A DNA stretch of 35,908 nt from assembly GCA_003671275.1 (NCBI GenBank), contig QWPB01000073.1, forward strand, positions 1-35,908, written 5' to 3'. The stretch comes from Planctomycetota bacterium (GTDB lineage Bacteria; Planctomycetota; Planctomycetia; Planctomycetales; Planctomycetaceae). Made by a program: the position numbers and the translations under genes. The notes under the pieces are model-generated. The model saw only the letters and a program-made list of their open reading frames with translations, made no database searches and had not been told where the DNA came from. Positions 1 to 7,010 of the stretch are shown one piece after another (within the stretch, counting starts at the first letter, position 1; the number at the start of each line of letters is the position of its first letter).

Positions 1-582
1 AATTCCACCTTCGCGGTTCGGCCCCCCCATCACGTAACCCACAATGGCCCGCTGGGCGACTTCACTGACCGCCAACCCCTTGGTCCCTTCAAAGAAGTCA
101 GTCTTGGGAGGCAGTGCGACCGGCTTGGGCGTGTGTCCCAATCCCGGATGGGCCCCCACTTCGGTTTGCCACGTTCCCTCAGCCTGAAGCAGGATCGTCT
201 CCGCATCGTCCCAGCGGATTTGGACTGTCCGCTCTTCCGCCGTCCCGGGTTCCGAATCCTTCTCCATCGCCGGGGCATCCCCCGGAGCTTCGAACGGATT
301 ATCGCTTGGAGCGGACTCCTTGAACGGGTTGTCTTCCATCGAGGCGACGTAATCCTGATCGGCCTGACTAAGCTTCGACAGTTCAATCTCCACTGTTTTT
401 CCGGTCTTCTGCTTCAGCTTGACCTTGGTTCCCGTCGTGCTGAGGAAGGTGGCCTCGATCTTGTACTTGCCGCTGGCGTCGCTCCATTCGCGAAGTTCTT
501 CCGCAGCGTGCAATGGTAAGGTCCACCCGAGAAGACCACAGAGCAGGCAGCCCCAGACGCAGATGGTGAGCAGTCGAGACAT
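1..582 (-). CDS. SHD1-domain exported protein, 3' end outside window (partial)
   Basis: The frame is open from an ATG at 580-582 to the window edge, giving 194 codons with no stop, so the C-terminus is missing. A strong Shine-Dalgarno (GAGGAGG on the minus strand) lies just upstream of the ATG and fixes the start. Residues 1-27 look like a Sec signal peptide (hydrophobic 5-21, then LPLHA-A). Residues 31-84 match the SHD1 (SLA1 homology domain 1) pattern, starting REWSD and ending in DQDYVASM. About 30 of 57 aligned residues are identical, without gaps, to the protein encoded at 17990-19846. Two NPF tripeptides follow (residues 85-87 and 95-97), then an acidic Pro/Glu-rich linker and a region of unknown fold. 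In yeast Sla1, SHD1 binds NPFxD peptides. The bacterial role is unknown, and an extracytoplasmic location is inferred from the signal peptide. Confidence 0.85.
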   Translation of the reverse strand, partial: MSRLLTICVWGCLLCGLLGWTLPLHAAEELREWSDASGKYKIEATFLSTTGTKVKLKQKTGKTVEIELSKLSQADQDYVASMEDNPFKESAPSDNPFEAPGDAPAMEKDSEPGTAEERTVQIRWDDAETILLQAEGTWQTEVGAHPGLGHTPKPVALPPKTDFFEGTKGLAVSEVAQRAIVGYVMGGPNREGGI

Positions 583-883
583 GAAATCCTCCTCGGATGT
601 AGTTCCGCAGATCGATCCGCCGGATTCCGGCGAGTATGTGCTTACACGGGTAAGTGCATTCTGTGCAGGCCGGATTCACGTTTGCAAGTGATTTTGGCAG
701 TAAGTCCGGAGGGAGGGGTGATTCACCGACGATTGAGACGCCGGCACTCATCGCTTGATTGACTTAAAACGCATTGCAATTGGAGCACAAATCCAGCTAC
801 ACTAATGCGAAGGTGTTCGCCGATATGAGAGATGTTCGGACGAGCATTCGCAGCGCGGTCCCTGTCTGTGTGCGAGATTTGTC
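583..883. other. Divergent intergenic region
   Basis: This 301-bp stretch separates the minus-strand SHD1 gene from the plus-strand DUF1501 gene and must hold both promoters. I see no convincing -35/-10 pair. A perfect 6-bp inverted repeat with a 3-nt loop (CGCCGG/CCGGCG, 618-632) lies in what would be the leader of the SHD1 gene. A weaker CTTAC/GTAAG dyad lies at 641-654. The part near 760-810 is more AT-rich. No credible ORF was found. Confidence 0.5.
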
Positions 884-2242
884 ATGCTGACCATTCTTGG
901 CAACCCTCATTCCCGGCGTTCGGCGTTTTGTGATGGGGTCTCTCGCCGTAACTTCTTGACCATTGGGGGGTTTGCGCTCGGCGGCCTGGGGTTGTCATCG
1001 GTGTTGCGTGCGGAACCCAACAATCGTTCGCATAAGGCAATCATCAATATCTATTTGCCAGGTGGTCCATCGCACATGGACATGTGGGACTTGAAGCCCG
1101 ATGCGCCCCGCGAAGTCCGTGGTGAGTTCAACCCCATCCAGACGAATGTCCCTGGAATCGAGATCTGTGAGCTGTTCCCCAAGATCGCTCAGATGATGGA
1201 CAAGTTTGTTCTGGTGCGGGGACTCTCCGACTCAGATGGTGCCCATGATGCCTACCAGTGCATGACAGGTCGCAAGAAGGGGGACCGTCAGCCGCCGGGA
1301 GGCTGGCCATCTGCGGGAGCATGGGTGTCTCATCAGCTGGGTGCGGTCAGCCCGTCGATTCCGCCGCACATCGGACTGATGTATCCTGTCGGTCCGTGGG
1401 GCCAGCCGGGGACTGGGGGCTTTGTCGGTGTCTCGCATGCCCCCTTTAATGTTCTGGGGCGGACAGCCCGCAGTTCGAACGAAGGCATGGTCCTGCAGGG
1501 CGTGACTCTCGAACACCTGCGGGATCGAGTCCAGCTTCGCGGGGCACTGGATTCCCTGAAACGCGGATTCGACACACACGGCACCATGGAAAGCGTTGAC
1601 GTTTCGGTGCAGAAGGCGATGGGGATTCTGACCAGTTCCAAGCTGGCGGATGCCCTCGATCTGTCGAAAGAAGATCCGCAGGTGGTGGCCCGATACGGTC
1701 AGAGCAATGAAGAGTTCCAGCGGGATGGCGCGCCGCAGATGGTGGAGAATTTCTGCGTGGCCCGTCGTCTGGTCGAAGCCGGAGCCCGTTTCGTTTCGAT
1801 GAACTACAGCCGATGGGACTGGCACGGCGGTGATGGAATGAATTTCATTAAATCCCGCGAAGAGTTCCCCAAGCTCGACCAGGCGCTGGCGACGTTGATC
1901 ACGGATCTGCACGAGCGTGGCATGGAACGCGATGTTTCGGTTGTCATGTGGGGCGAGTTTGGCCGTACGCCGCGCATCAACAGTATGAACAGCCGCGATC
2001 ATTGGCCGCAGGCGAATTGCGCCGTGATGGCGGGCGGTGGAATGCGCACTGGTCAGGTCGTCGGGCGAACCAACCGGAATGGCGAGCATCCAGAAGACCG
2101 TCCGGTCAAGTTTCAGGAAGTCTTTGCCACACTCTATAAGAATGCCGGGATCGACGTGGAAAACATCCGTGTCTTTGATCAGGCGGGCGTCCCGCAGTAC
2201 CTCGTTGAGCAGGACTGCAAGCCAATGCGAGAGCTGGTGTAG
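884..2242 (+). CDS. DUF1501 family protein with twin-arginine signal
   Basis: This 452-residue protein matches the DUF1501 family, which is very abundant in Planctomycetes and related to the alkaline phosphatase/sulfatase fold; no reaction is established. The N-terminus carries a twin-arginine motif (SRRNFLT, residues 20-26), then a hydrophobic Gly-rich stretch and a cleavage-like LRAEP near 41-45, so export by Tat is likely. Family hallmarks are visible: LPGGPSHMDMWDLKPD after the signal, LVRGLSDSDGAHDA, a central SMNYSRWDWHGGD segment, and VVMWGEFGRTPRINS followed by RDHWP near the C-terminus. The length is normal for the family. The start is the first ATG of the frame; no clear Shine-Dalgarno precedes it. 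In many planctomycetes DUF1501 genes sit next to DUF1549/DUF1553 genes, but here that partner lies about 22 kb away and this gene stands alone. Confidence 0.93.
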   Translation: MLTILGNPHSRRSAFCDGVSRRNFLTIGGFALGGLGLSSVLRAEPNNRSHKAIINIYLPGGPSHMDMWDLKPDAPREVRGEFNPIQTNVPGIEICELFPKIAQMMDKFVLVRGLSDSDGAHDAYQCMTGRKKGDRQPPGGWPSAGAWVSHQLGAVSPSIPPHIGLMYPVGPWGQPGTGGFVGVSHAPFNVLGRTARSSNEGMVLQGVTLEHLRDRVQLRGALDSLKRGFDTHGTMESVDVSVQKAMGILTSSKLADALDLSKEDPQVVARYGQSNEEFQRDGAPQMVENFCVARRLVEAGARFVSMNYSRWDWHGGDGMNFIKSREEFPKLDQALATLITDLHERGMERDVSVVMWGEFGRTPRINSMNSRDHWPQANCAVMAGGGMRTGQVVGRTNRNGEHPEDRPVKFQEVFATLYKNAGIDVENIRVFDQAGVPQYLVEQDCKPMRELV

Positions 2243-2326
2243 CTGGACGGATCACGGTTCTCGTCGCAAGGACAGGCTTCGCATAATCCGTTCCGTGGAA
2301 AGCATTCGCCAGCTCTTCAGGTGGCA

Positions 2327-3655
2327 TCATGGCTTCGGAGGGTATATCGGAAGTTCGCGACGCCACGTTCGCAGTGAGGCTTTCATCCGGGTAGCCACTT
2401 CCGGCTGAGTGTCGATCAGGTTTTGCGTCTCCCGAGTATCCTGCAAGATGTCATAGAGTTCGGCGGCACTGCCATCGGCGTTCATCAACAACTTCCAGGG
2501 GCCATCACGCATGGCCAGGTTCGGGCTCCGGTCGTGGCCTTCGGGATATTTGAACGCGTCGGCGTTGCGTCCGTATTCCCAGAAGATCGGCTGGTCACGC
2601 GAGAGCGACTTTCCCTGGAAAGCAGTGGTCATGTCGAGGCCATCTCTGCGGTAATCGGGCGGCAGCTGTGCCTCGCCGATCCGGGTCAGGGTTGGGAAGA
2701 TGTCGACCGCACAGAGGACGGTACTGTCGTCGACTCGTCCCGCGGGAATCTGCCCCGGCCAGCGGGCAATGAACGGCAGACGAATCCCACCCTCATACAA
2801 GCTCAGCTTACTGCCTCGTAGACCACCATTGCGGGCTCCCTGAAAGGTGGGCAAGGCCCCGTTGTCCGTGGTAAAAATCAGCAGAGTGTTCGGTGGAACA
2901 TGGTCCATCAGCCGACCGATCTGCCGGTCCATCTCGATGATGACCTGCTTCAGATTGTTTCCCGGATTTCCGGGCAGGGCATCCTCGGGAACCCAGGGAG
3001 TGTGCGTGTCATCGAGCCAGAGATTAACGAAACAGGGCTGAGTCGAATGCTGCTGAAGGAATGCCAGTGTGGCATCGACCATCCACCGGGTTCGGGCGTG
3101 GCGGGGCACCTGCTGGGGTTCGATCGCCTTGTCCCACGGAGCCAGTTTCAGCCCCAATCCGGCAGCTGGTTCGGGGCTTTCATAGGTTCCCAGTCCCAGA
3201 CCATAGCCATAGGCGACGAACTTCGGGGGATCGACAACATCGCGACCACCCCCGAGGTGCCACTTGCCGACATGTGCTGTGGCGTAACCGGAAGCCTGCA
3301 ATTGTCGAGGCAATGATGGTGCTCGAGGGTCGAGAAAGTCGACTTGTTCGCACTGTCGATTGCCATCGCGAGTCTGCAGGTAACTGGTGATTTGCCATCG
3401 GGCAGGAAACTGCCCCGTGATCAGACCGCAACGCGATGGCGAACAGATGGGCGAGACGCTGTAGTACCGTGTAAAACGGATGCCTTCCGCGGCCAGCCGA
3501 TCGATATTGGGCGTTGGGGCGCTCTTTCCTCCATAACAGCCGACATCACCCAGCCCCATGTCATCCGCATAGACGAACACCATGTGGGGACGTTCTGCCA
3601 ACAATGGCATGGTTCCACCGAAGACGCAGCAGACCAGATAAAACCAGCGGAACAT
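2327..3655 (-). CDS. Sulfatase (formylglycine-dependent, secreted)
   Basis: This 442-residue type I sulfatase hydrolyses sulfate esters, probably on polysaccharides; the substrate cannot be told from sequence. A signal peptide covers about residues 1-20 (hydrophobic, ending PLLA-E). The active-site signature CSPSRCGLITG begins at Cys71, the residue that a formylglycine-generating enzyme would convert. Asp31 and Asp32 in YADDMG fit the calcium ligands, and HVGKWHLGG and FTTDNGALP are the other conserved blocks. The length is typical and no key residue is missing. The start is ATG with GAGG five bases upstream. The gene follows the HD-domain gene by 32 bp on the same strand and may be its operon partner. 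It is convergent with the DUF1501 gene, with 84 bp between the two stops and no obvious terminator hairpin. Confidence 0.95.
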   Translation of the reverse strand: MFRWFYLVCCVFGGTMPLLAERPHMVFVYADDMGLGDVGCYGGKSAPTPNIDRLAAEGIRFTRYYSVSPICSPSRCGLITGQFPARWQITSYLQTRDGNRQCEQVDFLDPRAPSLPRQLQASGYATAHVGKWHLGGGRDVVDPPKFVAYGYGLGLGTYESPEPAAGLGLKLAPWDKAIEPQQVPRHARTRWMVDATLAFLQQHSTQPCFVNLWLDDTHTPWVPEDALPGNPGNNLKQVIIEMDRQIGRLMDHVPPNTLLIFTTDNGALPTFQGARNGGLRGSKLSLYEGGIRLPFIARWPGQIPAGRVDDSTVLCAVDIFPTLTRIGEAQLPPDYRRDGLDMTTAFQGKSLSRDQPIFWEYGRNADAFKYPEGHDRSPNLAMRDGPWKLLMNADGSAAELYDILQDTRETQNLIDTQPEVATRMKASLRTWRRELPIYPPKP

Positions 3656-3687
3656 GGCATCCTCATCAGGAGAGGCAGGCGAACGAA

Positions 3688-5088
3688 CTACATGTTGGTT
3701 TTGGCATCGGTCGTGTCACCCAGCACGGCATTGAGAGCAGCATGCAGTTCCCGATCGTGGGTATGCCCCTGGGCGTAGATCCGAAAGATGATGAAACTCA
3801 CGGGCAAGGCCCGAAACAGATCGTCATCATTGAGTTCGGTCGGTGCTGGCTGACCGGGATCGAACAAGAAGTTTTGCCCCCCGGTGGGAAGCCGGCCACT
3901 GGGGCGGTGATAGTGCTTGGCCACATCGATCCGGAGCGGGATGTCGGCGATCGCCTTCGGCAAGCGAGCCCGCACGCGTTTCATGACCAAGTCCGGCTCC
4001 GAGAAGATCGACATCCGCTCCGCCCCGGTTGTGTGAAAGTTGATCGTCTTTTCGACCGACATCTTCCAGCCCGCCTCGCGGCAGAGAATCTTCTGCCAGC
4101 GCTCGCCGAGACTCTTCAACCCGGGATCGGTCGAGTCCGGCCAGCGGCTGATGTCGACCAGCAGTGACGACTCGGTCAGCTTGCGGTAGGCCGAGAGGTT
4201 CTCGATCGGGTTGCCCTGGAACAGGTGCGGCATCGTTTCGCCGAAGATCTCTTCGAGAGCCAAGTCGAGGGCCCGCACCGTCCGGTGAAAGTACACCGTG
4301 CGGAACATGTTGGCCCGCGTCTCGATAAAGTGAATCAGCGACGGCAACCCGCGCCCATGAATCGTCAGCCCCTGTGGCGTGAAGAAGCTGTAGTGGATCA
4401 AGCGGGAGATGTCGAACGCCTTGGTATTGAACCCGGTCATGAAGGCGTCGCGGAGGACGAAGTCCATGTTGTCGACCGTGTAGATGCCGCTGAACAGCGA
4501 CAGCATCTTCCGCAGCCAGTCGGGGTGGCCGGTGTGGTCGCTCGACTTGGGCCGGCGGATCAGGAAGGCGATCTGCTTCGGGTCGATCTCTTCGAGCGGT
4601 TGCAGGCTGCCGCTGGGGTTGCGGCGGATGCGGCGAAGGAGTTCGCCGAGTTCCTGCTCGATCACGCGGGCTCCGATGTCCTCGTGCGTGATGCCGTACT
4701 GGTCGAGGAACTGATCGTCAAAGAAGTGCCCGAACGGCCCGTGGCCGACATCGTGGAGCAGAGCTGCCATGCGGGCGAGAGACTCGACATAGGCCCGAGA
4801 CGGGACGTTCGCACACGACTCTCGCAGCGAGTCGTACCACTGTTCCATGACGCGCGACGCAAGGTGCATGGCCCCCAGCACATGCTGAAACCGGTTGTGT
4901 TCCGCTGACGGAAAGACCCACCACGCGGTCTGCAACTGGTGAATGTGCCGCATCCGCTGGACCCACGGATGGTCGATGATCTCCTGTTCGGAGACCTCGC
5001 CCTTGGGCAGTCCGGACTTCGACACGAACGGGATGTACCCATGAATCGGGTCGTGGGCGAGGCTTTCTGTGGCAAAATCACGAGGCAT
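3688..5088 (-). CDS. HD-domain phosphohydrolase (dGTPase/SAMHD1-like)
   Basis: The protein has 466 residues from the ATG at 5088. A GTG at 5118 would add ten residues (MPPPLGTDPT). Neither start has a good Shine-Dalgarno; I prefer ATG because conserved sequence begins just after it (AHDPIHGYIPF). Metal ligands of the HD superfamily are visible: the His in RFQHVLG (about 69), the pair in LLHDVGHGPFGH (His112, Asp113), and an Asp in VDNMDFVLRD (about 206-209). This order and the opening DPIHGY motif are typical of SAMHD1/YwfO-type HD proteins, which dephosphorylate (deoxy)nucleoside triphosphates, often under allosteric control. The exact substrate is inference. It is cytoplasmic, with no signal or membrane segment. 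It lies between an M50-like gene and a sulfatase on the same strand. Confidence 0.9.
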   Translation of the reverse strand: MPRDFATESLAHDPIHGYIPFVSKSGLPKGEVSEQEIIDHPWVQRMRHIHQLQTAWWVFPSAEHNRFQHVLGAMHLASRVMEQWYDSLRESCANVPSRAYVESLARMAALLHDVGHGPFGHFFDDQFLDQYGITHEDIGARVIEQELGELLRRIRRNPSGSLQPLEEIDPKQIAFLIRRPKSSDHTGHPDWLRKMLSLFSGIYTVDNMDFVLRDAFMTGFNTKAFDISRLIHYSFFTPQGLTIHGRGLPSLIHFIETRANMFRTVYFHRTVRALDLALEEIFGETMPHLFQGNPIENLSAYRKLTESSLLVDISRWPDSTDPGLKSLGERWQKILCREAGWKMSVEKTINFHTTGAERMSIFSEPDLVMKRVRARLPKAIADIPLRIDVAKHYHRPSGRLPTGGQNFLFDPGQPAPTELNDDDLFRALPVSFIIFRIYAQGHTHDRELHAALNAVLGDTTDAKTNM

Positions 5089-5193
5089 CGTAGGGTCCGT
5101 TCCGAGAGGTGGCGGCACACATCGCCGCGACCGTACTGCTAGTGGCCCGCACGTAGTGGCCCGTACGGACTTTCGGGCGGAAGCCGCTGACTG

Positions 5194-5727
5194 TCAATCG
5201 GAAGTCTGAGAGATCGTTGTTTTCGGGGATGGCTCGGCACGGGGCTGCCCTGACAACGAGGCGAGAGACGCGTCTGAACGCAGGATTGCCAGGCAACTCT
5301 TTCGAAAAATCGGATAGGCAATCAGCACCGTGACGAGGCAAAACAGGGTGATTTCCACCAGGGAGGCCCCCGCTTCGAGCAGTCGCTGGGTATCCAGAAA
5401 TCGGTCGCCCGTGAACCAGGCAGTGGCCAGATAAAGCCCGTTGGTCAGACCACAAAAGCTGGCCATGAAACGTGTGCTGACGCGGCGGATCAGCAGTGCC
5501 ACGACACCCGGTCCCATGACCCCCAGCAGGGGCCCCGCCCACAACGTAACCAGCGGGTGCGGGTCGGGAGAAAAATGGCTATGGGGCAAGCGCCAGGGCC
5601 GCAGCTCGGCTTGCACCAGTGTCGCCCCGCTGGCCCAACCTCCGATGAGGTGGCCGCACTCATGCGTGACTGCCATGACGCACCAGCTGACTAGCAGGAG
5701 CCCCCCCAGCTGTGGCCAGCGGCGCAT
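5194..5727 (-). CDS. M50-like membrane metalloprotease, small
   Basis: This 177-residue integral membrane protein has a zinc-metalloprotease signature HECGH at residues 22-26, placed at the end of the first hydrophobic segment as in site-2-protease-type (M50) peptidases. A second candidate metal site is the Asp in LDTQRLLEAG (Asp112), in the position of the LDG-type motif of M50 enzymes. Hydrophobic segments lie at about 8-21, 58-81, 88-106 and 122-140. Conserved-looking Gly/Pro motifs (WAGPLLGVMGPGV) follow the second. It is shorter than classical site-2 proteases (about 350-450 residues) and has no PDZ domain. The Ser/Thr-rich tail (151-177) looks disordered. The substrate is unknown. It begins 33 bp after the diguanylate cyclase stop on the same strand. 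Assignment to M50 rests on motifs and topology only. Confidence 0.75.
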   Translation of the reverse strand: MRRWPQLGGLLLVSWCVMAVTHECGHLIGGWASGATLVQAELRPWRLPHSHFSPDPHPLVTLWAGPLLGVMGPGVVALLIRRVSTRFMASFCGLTNGLYLATAWFTGDRFLDTQRLLEAGASLVEITLFCLVTVLIAYPIFRKSCLAILRSDASLASLSGQPRAEPSPKTTISQTSD

Positions 5728-5760
5728 GATGAACCTATCGCAGAGTGCTTGTCATCGGGA

Positions 5761-6663
5761 TCAGTAGAAGCAGACCTGATTTCGTCCGCTCGATTTCGCA
5801 AGATACATCTGATGGTCAGCGGACGCAAACAGATCCTGATCCGTAATTGGTTCCAGGCCACTAGTGAAGGCTCCCCCCACACTGATCGTAATCGTAAGAT
5901 CAGGGCGGTGTGGCAGTAGTGGGCTTTCCGCGACGAGGGACCGCAGATCATTGGCGATTTCTCGAGCGGCATTGCGTGTGGTTTCGATTAACACCACGGC
6001 GAACTCTTCGCCGCCAATCCGGGCGAAGATCTCGTCGCGACGCACTCGCAACCTGATACGCTGACACAAAGCCTTCAGCACTTCATCGCCCAGCAGATGA
6101 CCATGCTGGTCGTTGATCGACTTAAAGTGGTCGATATCGAACATAATCAGCGCCAGTGAGCGGCCATGGCGTTGCGAGCGGAGCACTTCGCGTCGAAAGG
6201 CATCCTCAAAGTACCGGCGGTTGTAGACCTGGGTCAGGGCGTCCACGGTCATCATCTCGTAGACGGCTTCGTGGTAGAGCGCTTCGACGTGGTCGGATGA
6301 CAGGTACTTGAAGATGTGGTTGCCCATCCGGATCTGGTCGCCAGGCCGCAGTGCATGTGTCGTCACACGTTCATCATTCACAAACGTTCCGTTACGGCTT
6401 TGGCAATCGGTAATGCGATATCCGTCTTCTGTCAGATCCAGAATGGCATGGGTTCGTGACAAAAAGTCATCGGGTATTTCGATCGTGCATCCCTGATCAC
6501 GCCCAATCGTCATCCGGCGAAATGCTAACGGCAACAGGCTTCCTGTGACGCCCGGCGGATAGATTCGAACCAGGCAACACTGTTGGTCGTGCTCTACCGG
6601 CTTCGCCATCAAGGCGGAAGACTTCGTGTCCGAAAGTTCAAATTGGGGAAGCGTGTTGTGCAT
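5761..6663 (-). CDS. FHA-GGDEF diguanylate cyclase
   Basis: This 300-residue cytoplasmic protein has an N-terminal FHA domain (about 30-120; motifs TIGRDQGC, LSRTHAIL, SRNGTFVN) and a GGDEF domain (about 137-300). The GGDEF domain makes cyclic di-GMP from two GTP. Its active-site loop is intact (GGEEF, 217-221). The opening DALTQVYNRRYFE (141-153) and the metal-binding FDIDHFKSIND (175-185) are also intact. At the inhibitory I-site, where RxxD is usual five residues before GGEEF, it has RRDE, so product inhibition may be altered. FHA domains bind phosphothreonine, so activity may depend on a Ser/Thr kinase. Met19 is an alternative start; neither has a clear Shine-Dalgarno. It is the first gene of a minus-strand run that continues with the M50-like, HD and sulfatase genes. 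Confidence 0.95.
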   Translation of the reverse strand: MHNTLPQFELSDTKSSALMAKPVEHDQQCCLVRIYPPGVTGSLLPLAFRRMTIGRDQGCTIEIPDDFLSRTHAILDLTEDGYRITDCQSRNGTFVNDERVTTHALRPGDQIRMGNHIFKYLSSDHVEALYHEAVYEMMTVDALTQVYNRRYFEDAFRREVLRSQRHGRSLALIMFDIDHFKSINDQHGHLLGDEVLKALCQRIRLRVRRDEIFARIGGEEFAVVLIETTRNAAREIANDLRSLVAESPLLPHRPDLTITISVGGAFTSGLEPITDQDLFASADHQMYLAKSSGRNQVCFY

Positions 6664-7010
6664 GGCAAAGTGTCAAATCGTGATCCACGGGATGACCGGT
6701 CTGGTCAACCTGAAGGAACCCTAGCTTTCCCTCTCGGCATGTTGCGACAAACGAACATCATCGTGCTGAAACGGATCGACTAAAGTGACGGTTGTGCCTA
6801 CTTTTCAGGCCGAGTCCCAGTCGGTCCTGCCCTAGGTGCCGCAAATGCGTACGCTGCTGTGGCACGGTTTACTGTTCGCGTGTTCACAAGATATTGTATT
6901 TGTCCTCAACAAATCGTATGATGGCTGCGTATACAAATCATCGACGCCATTTCATCACTGTGATATCCACCGTGGGTGAAGGGGGTTGGTCTTTGTAATC
7001 CGGGTGTGTC
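6664..7010. other. Divergent intergenic region with AT-rich island
   Basis: This 347-bp region lies between the diguanylate cyclase (minus) and the coiled-coil protein (plus). No credible gene is seen. An AT-rich island at about 6885-6960 contrasts with the GC-rich surroundings. It holds a candidate plus-strand promoter and a small inverted repeat, listed separately. Confidence 0.5.
6894..6922 (+). promoter_or_regulatory. Candidate promoter with embedded inverted repeat
   Basis: A TTGTAT box (6894-6899) and a TATGAT box (6917-6922, one mismatch to TATAAT) are separated by 17 bp. The spacer contains the perfect inverted repeat ATTTGT-5 nt-ACAAAT (6898-6914), a possible operator. It would drive the coiled-coil gene at 7011 with an untranslated leader of about 80 nt. 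The -35 match is poor, so this is a candidate only. Confidence 0.35.

Noticed and set aside
1232-2089. 285-residue open frame opposite DUF1501
   Set aside because: The plus-strand DUF1501 frame has clear family motifs throughout; the antisense frame has none.
2243-2326. Terminator between DUF1501 and sulfatase
   Set aside because: I looked for a GC-rich hairpin with a T-tract on either strand and found none.
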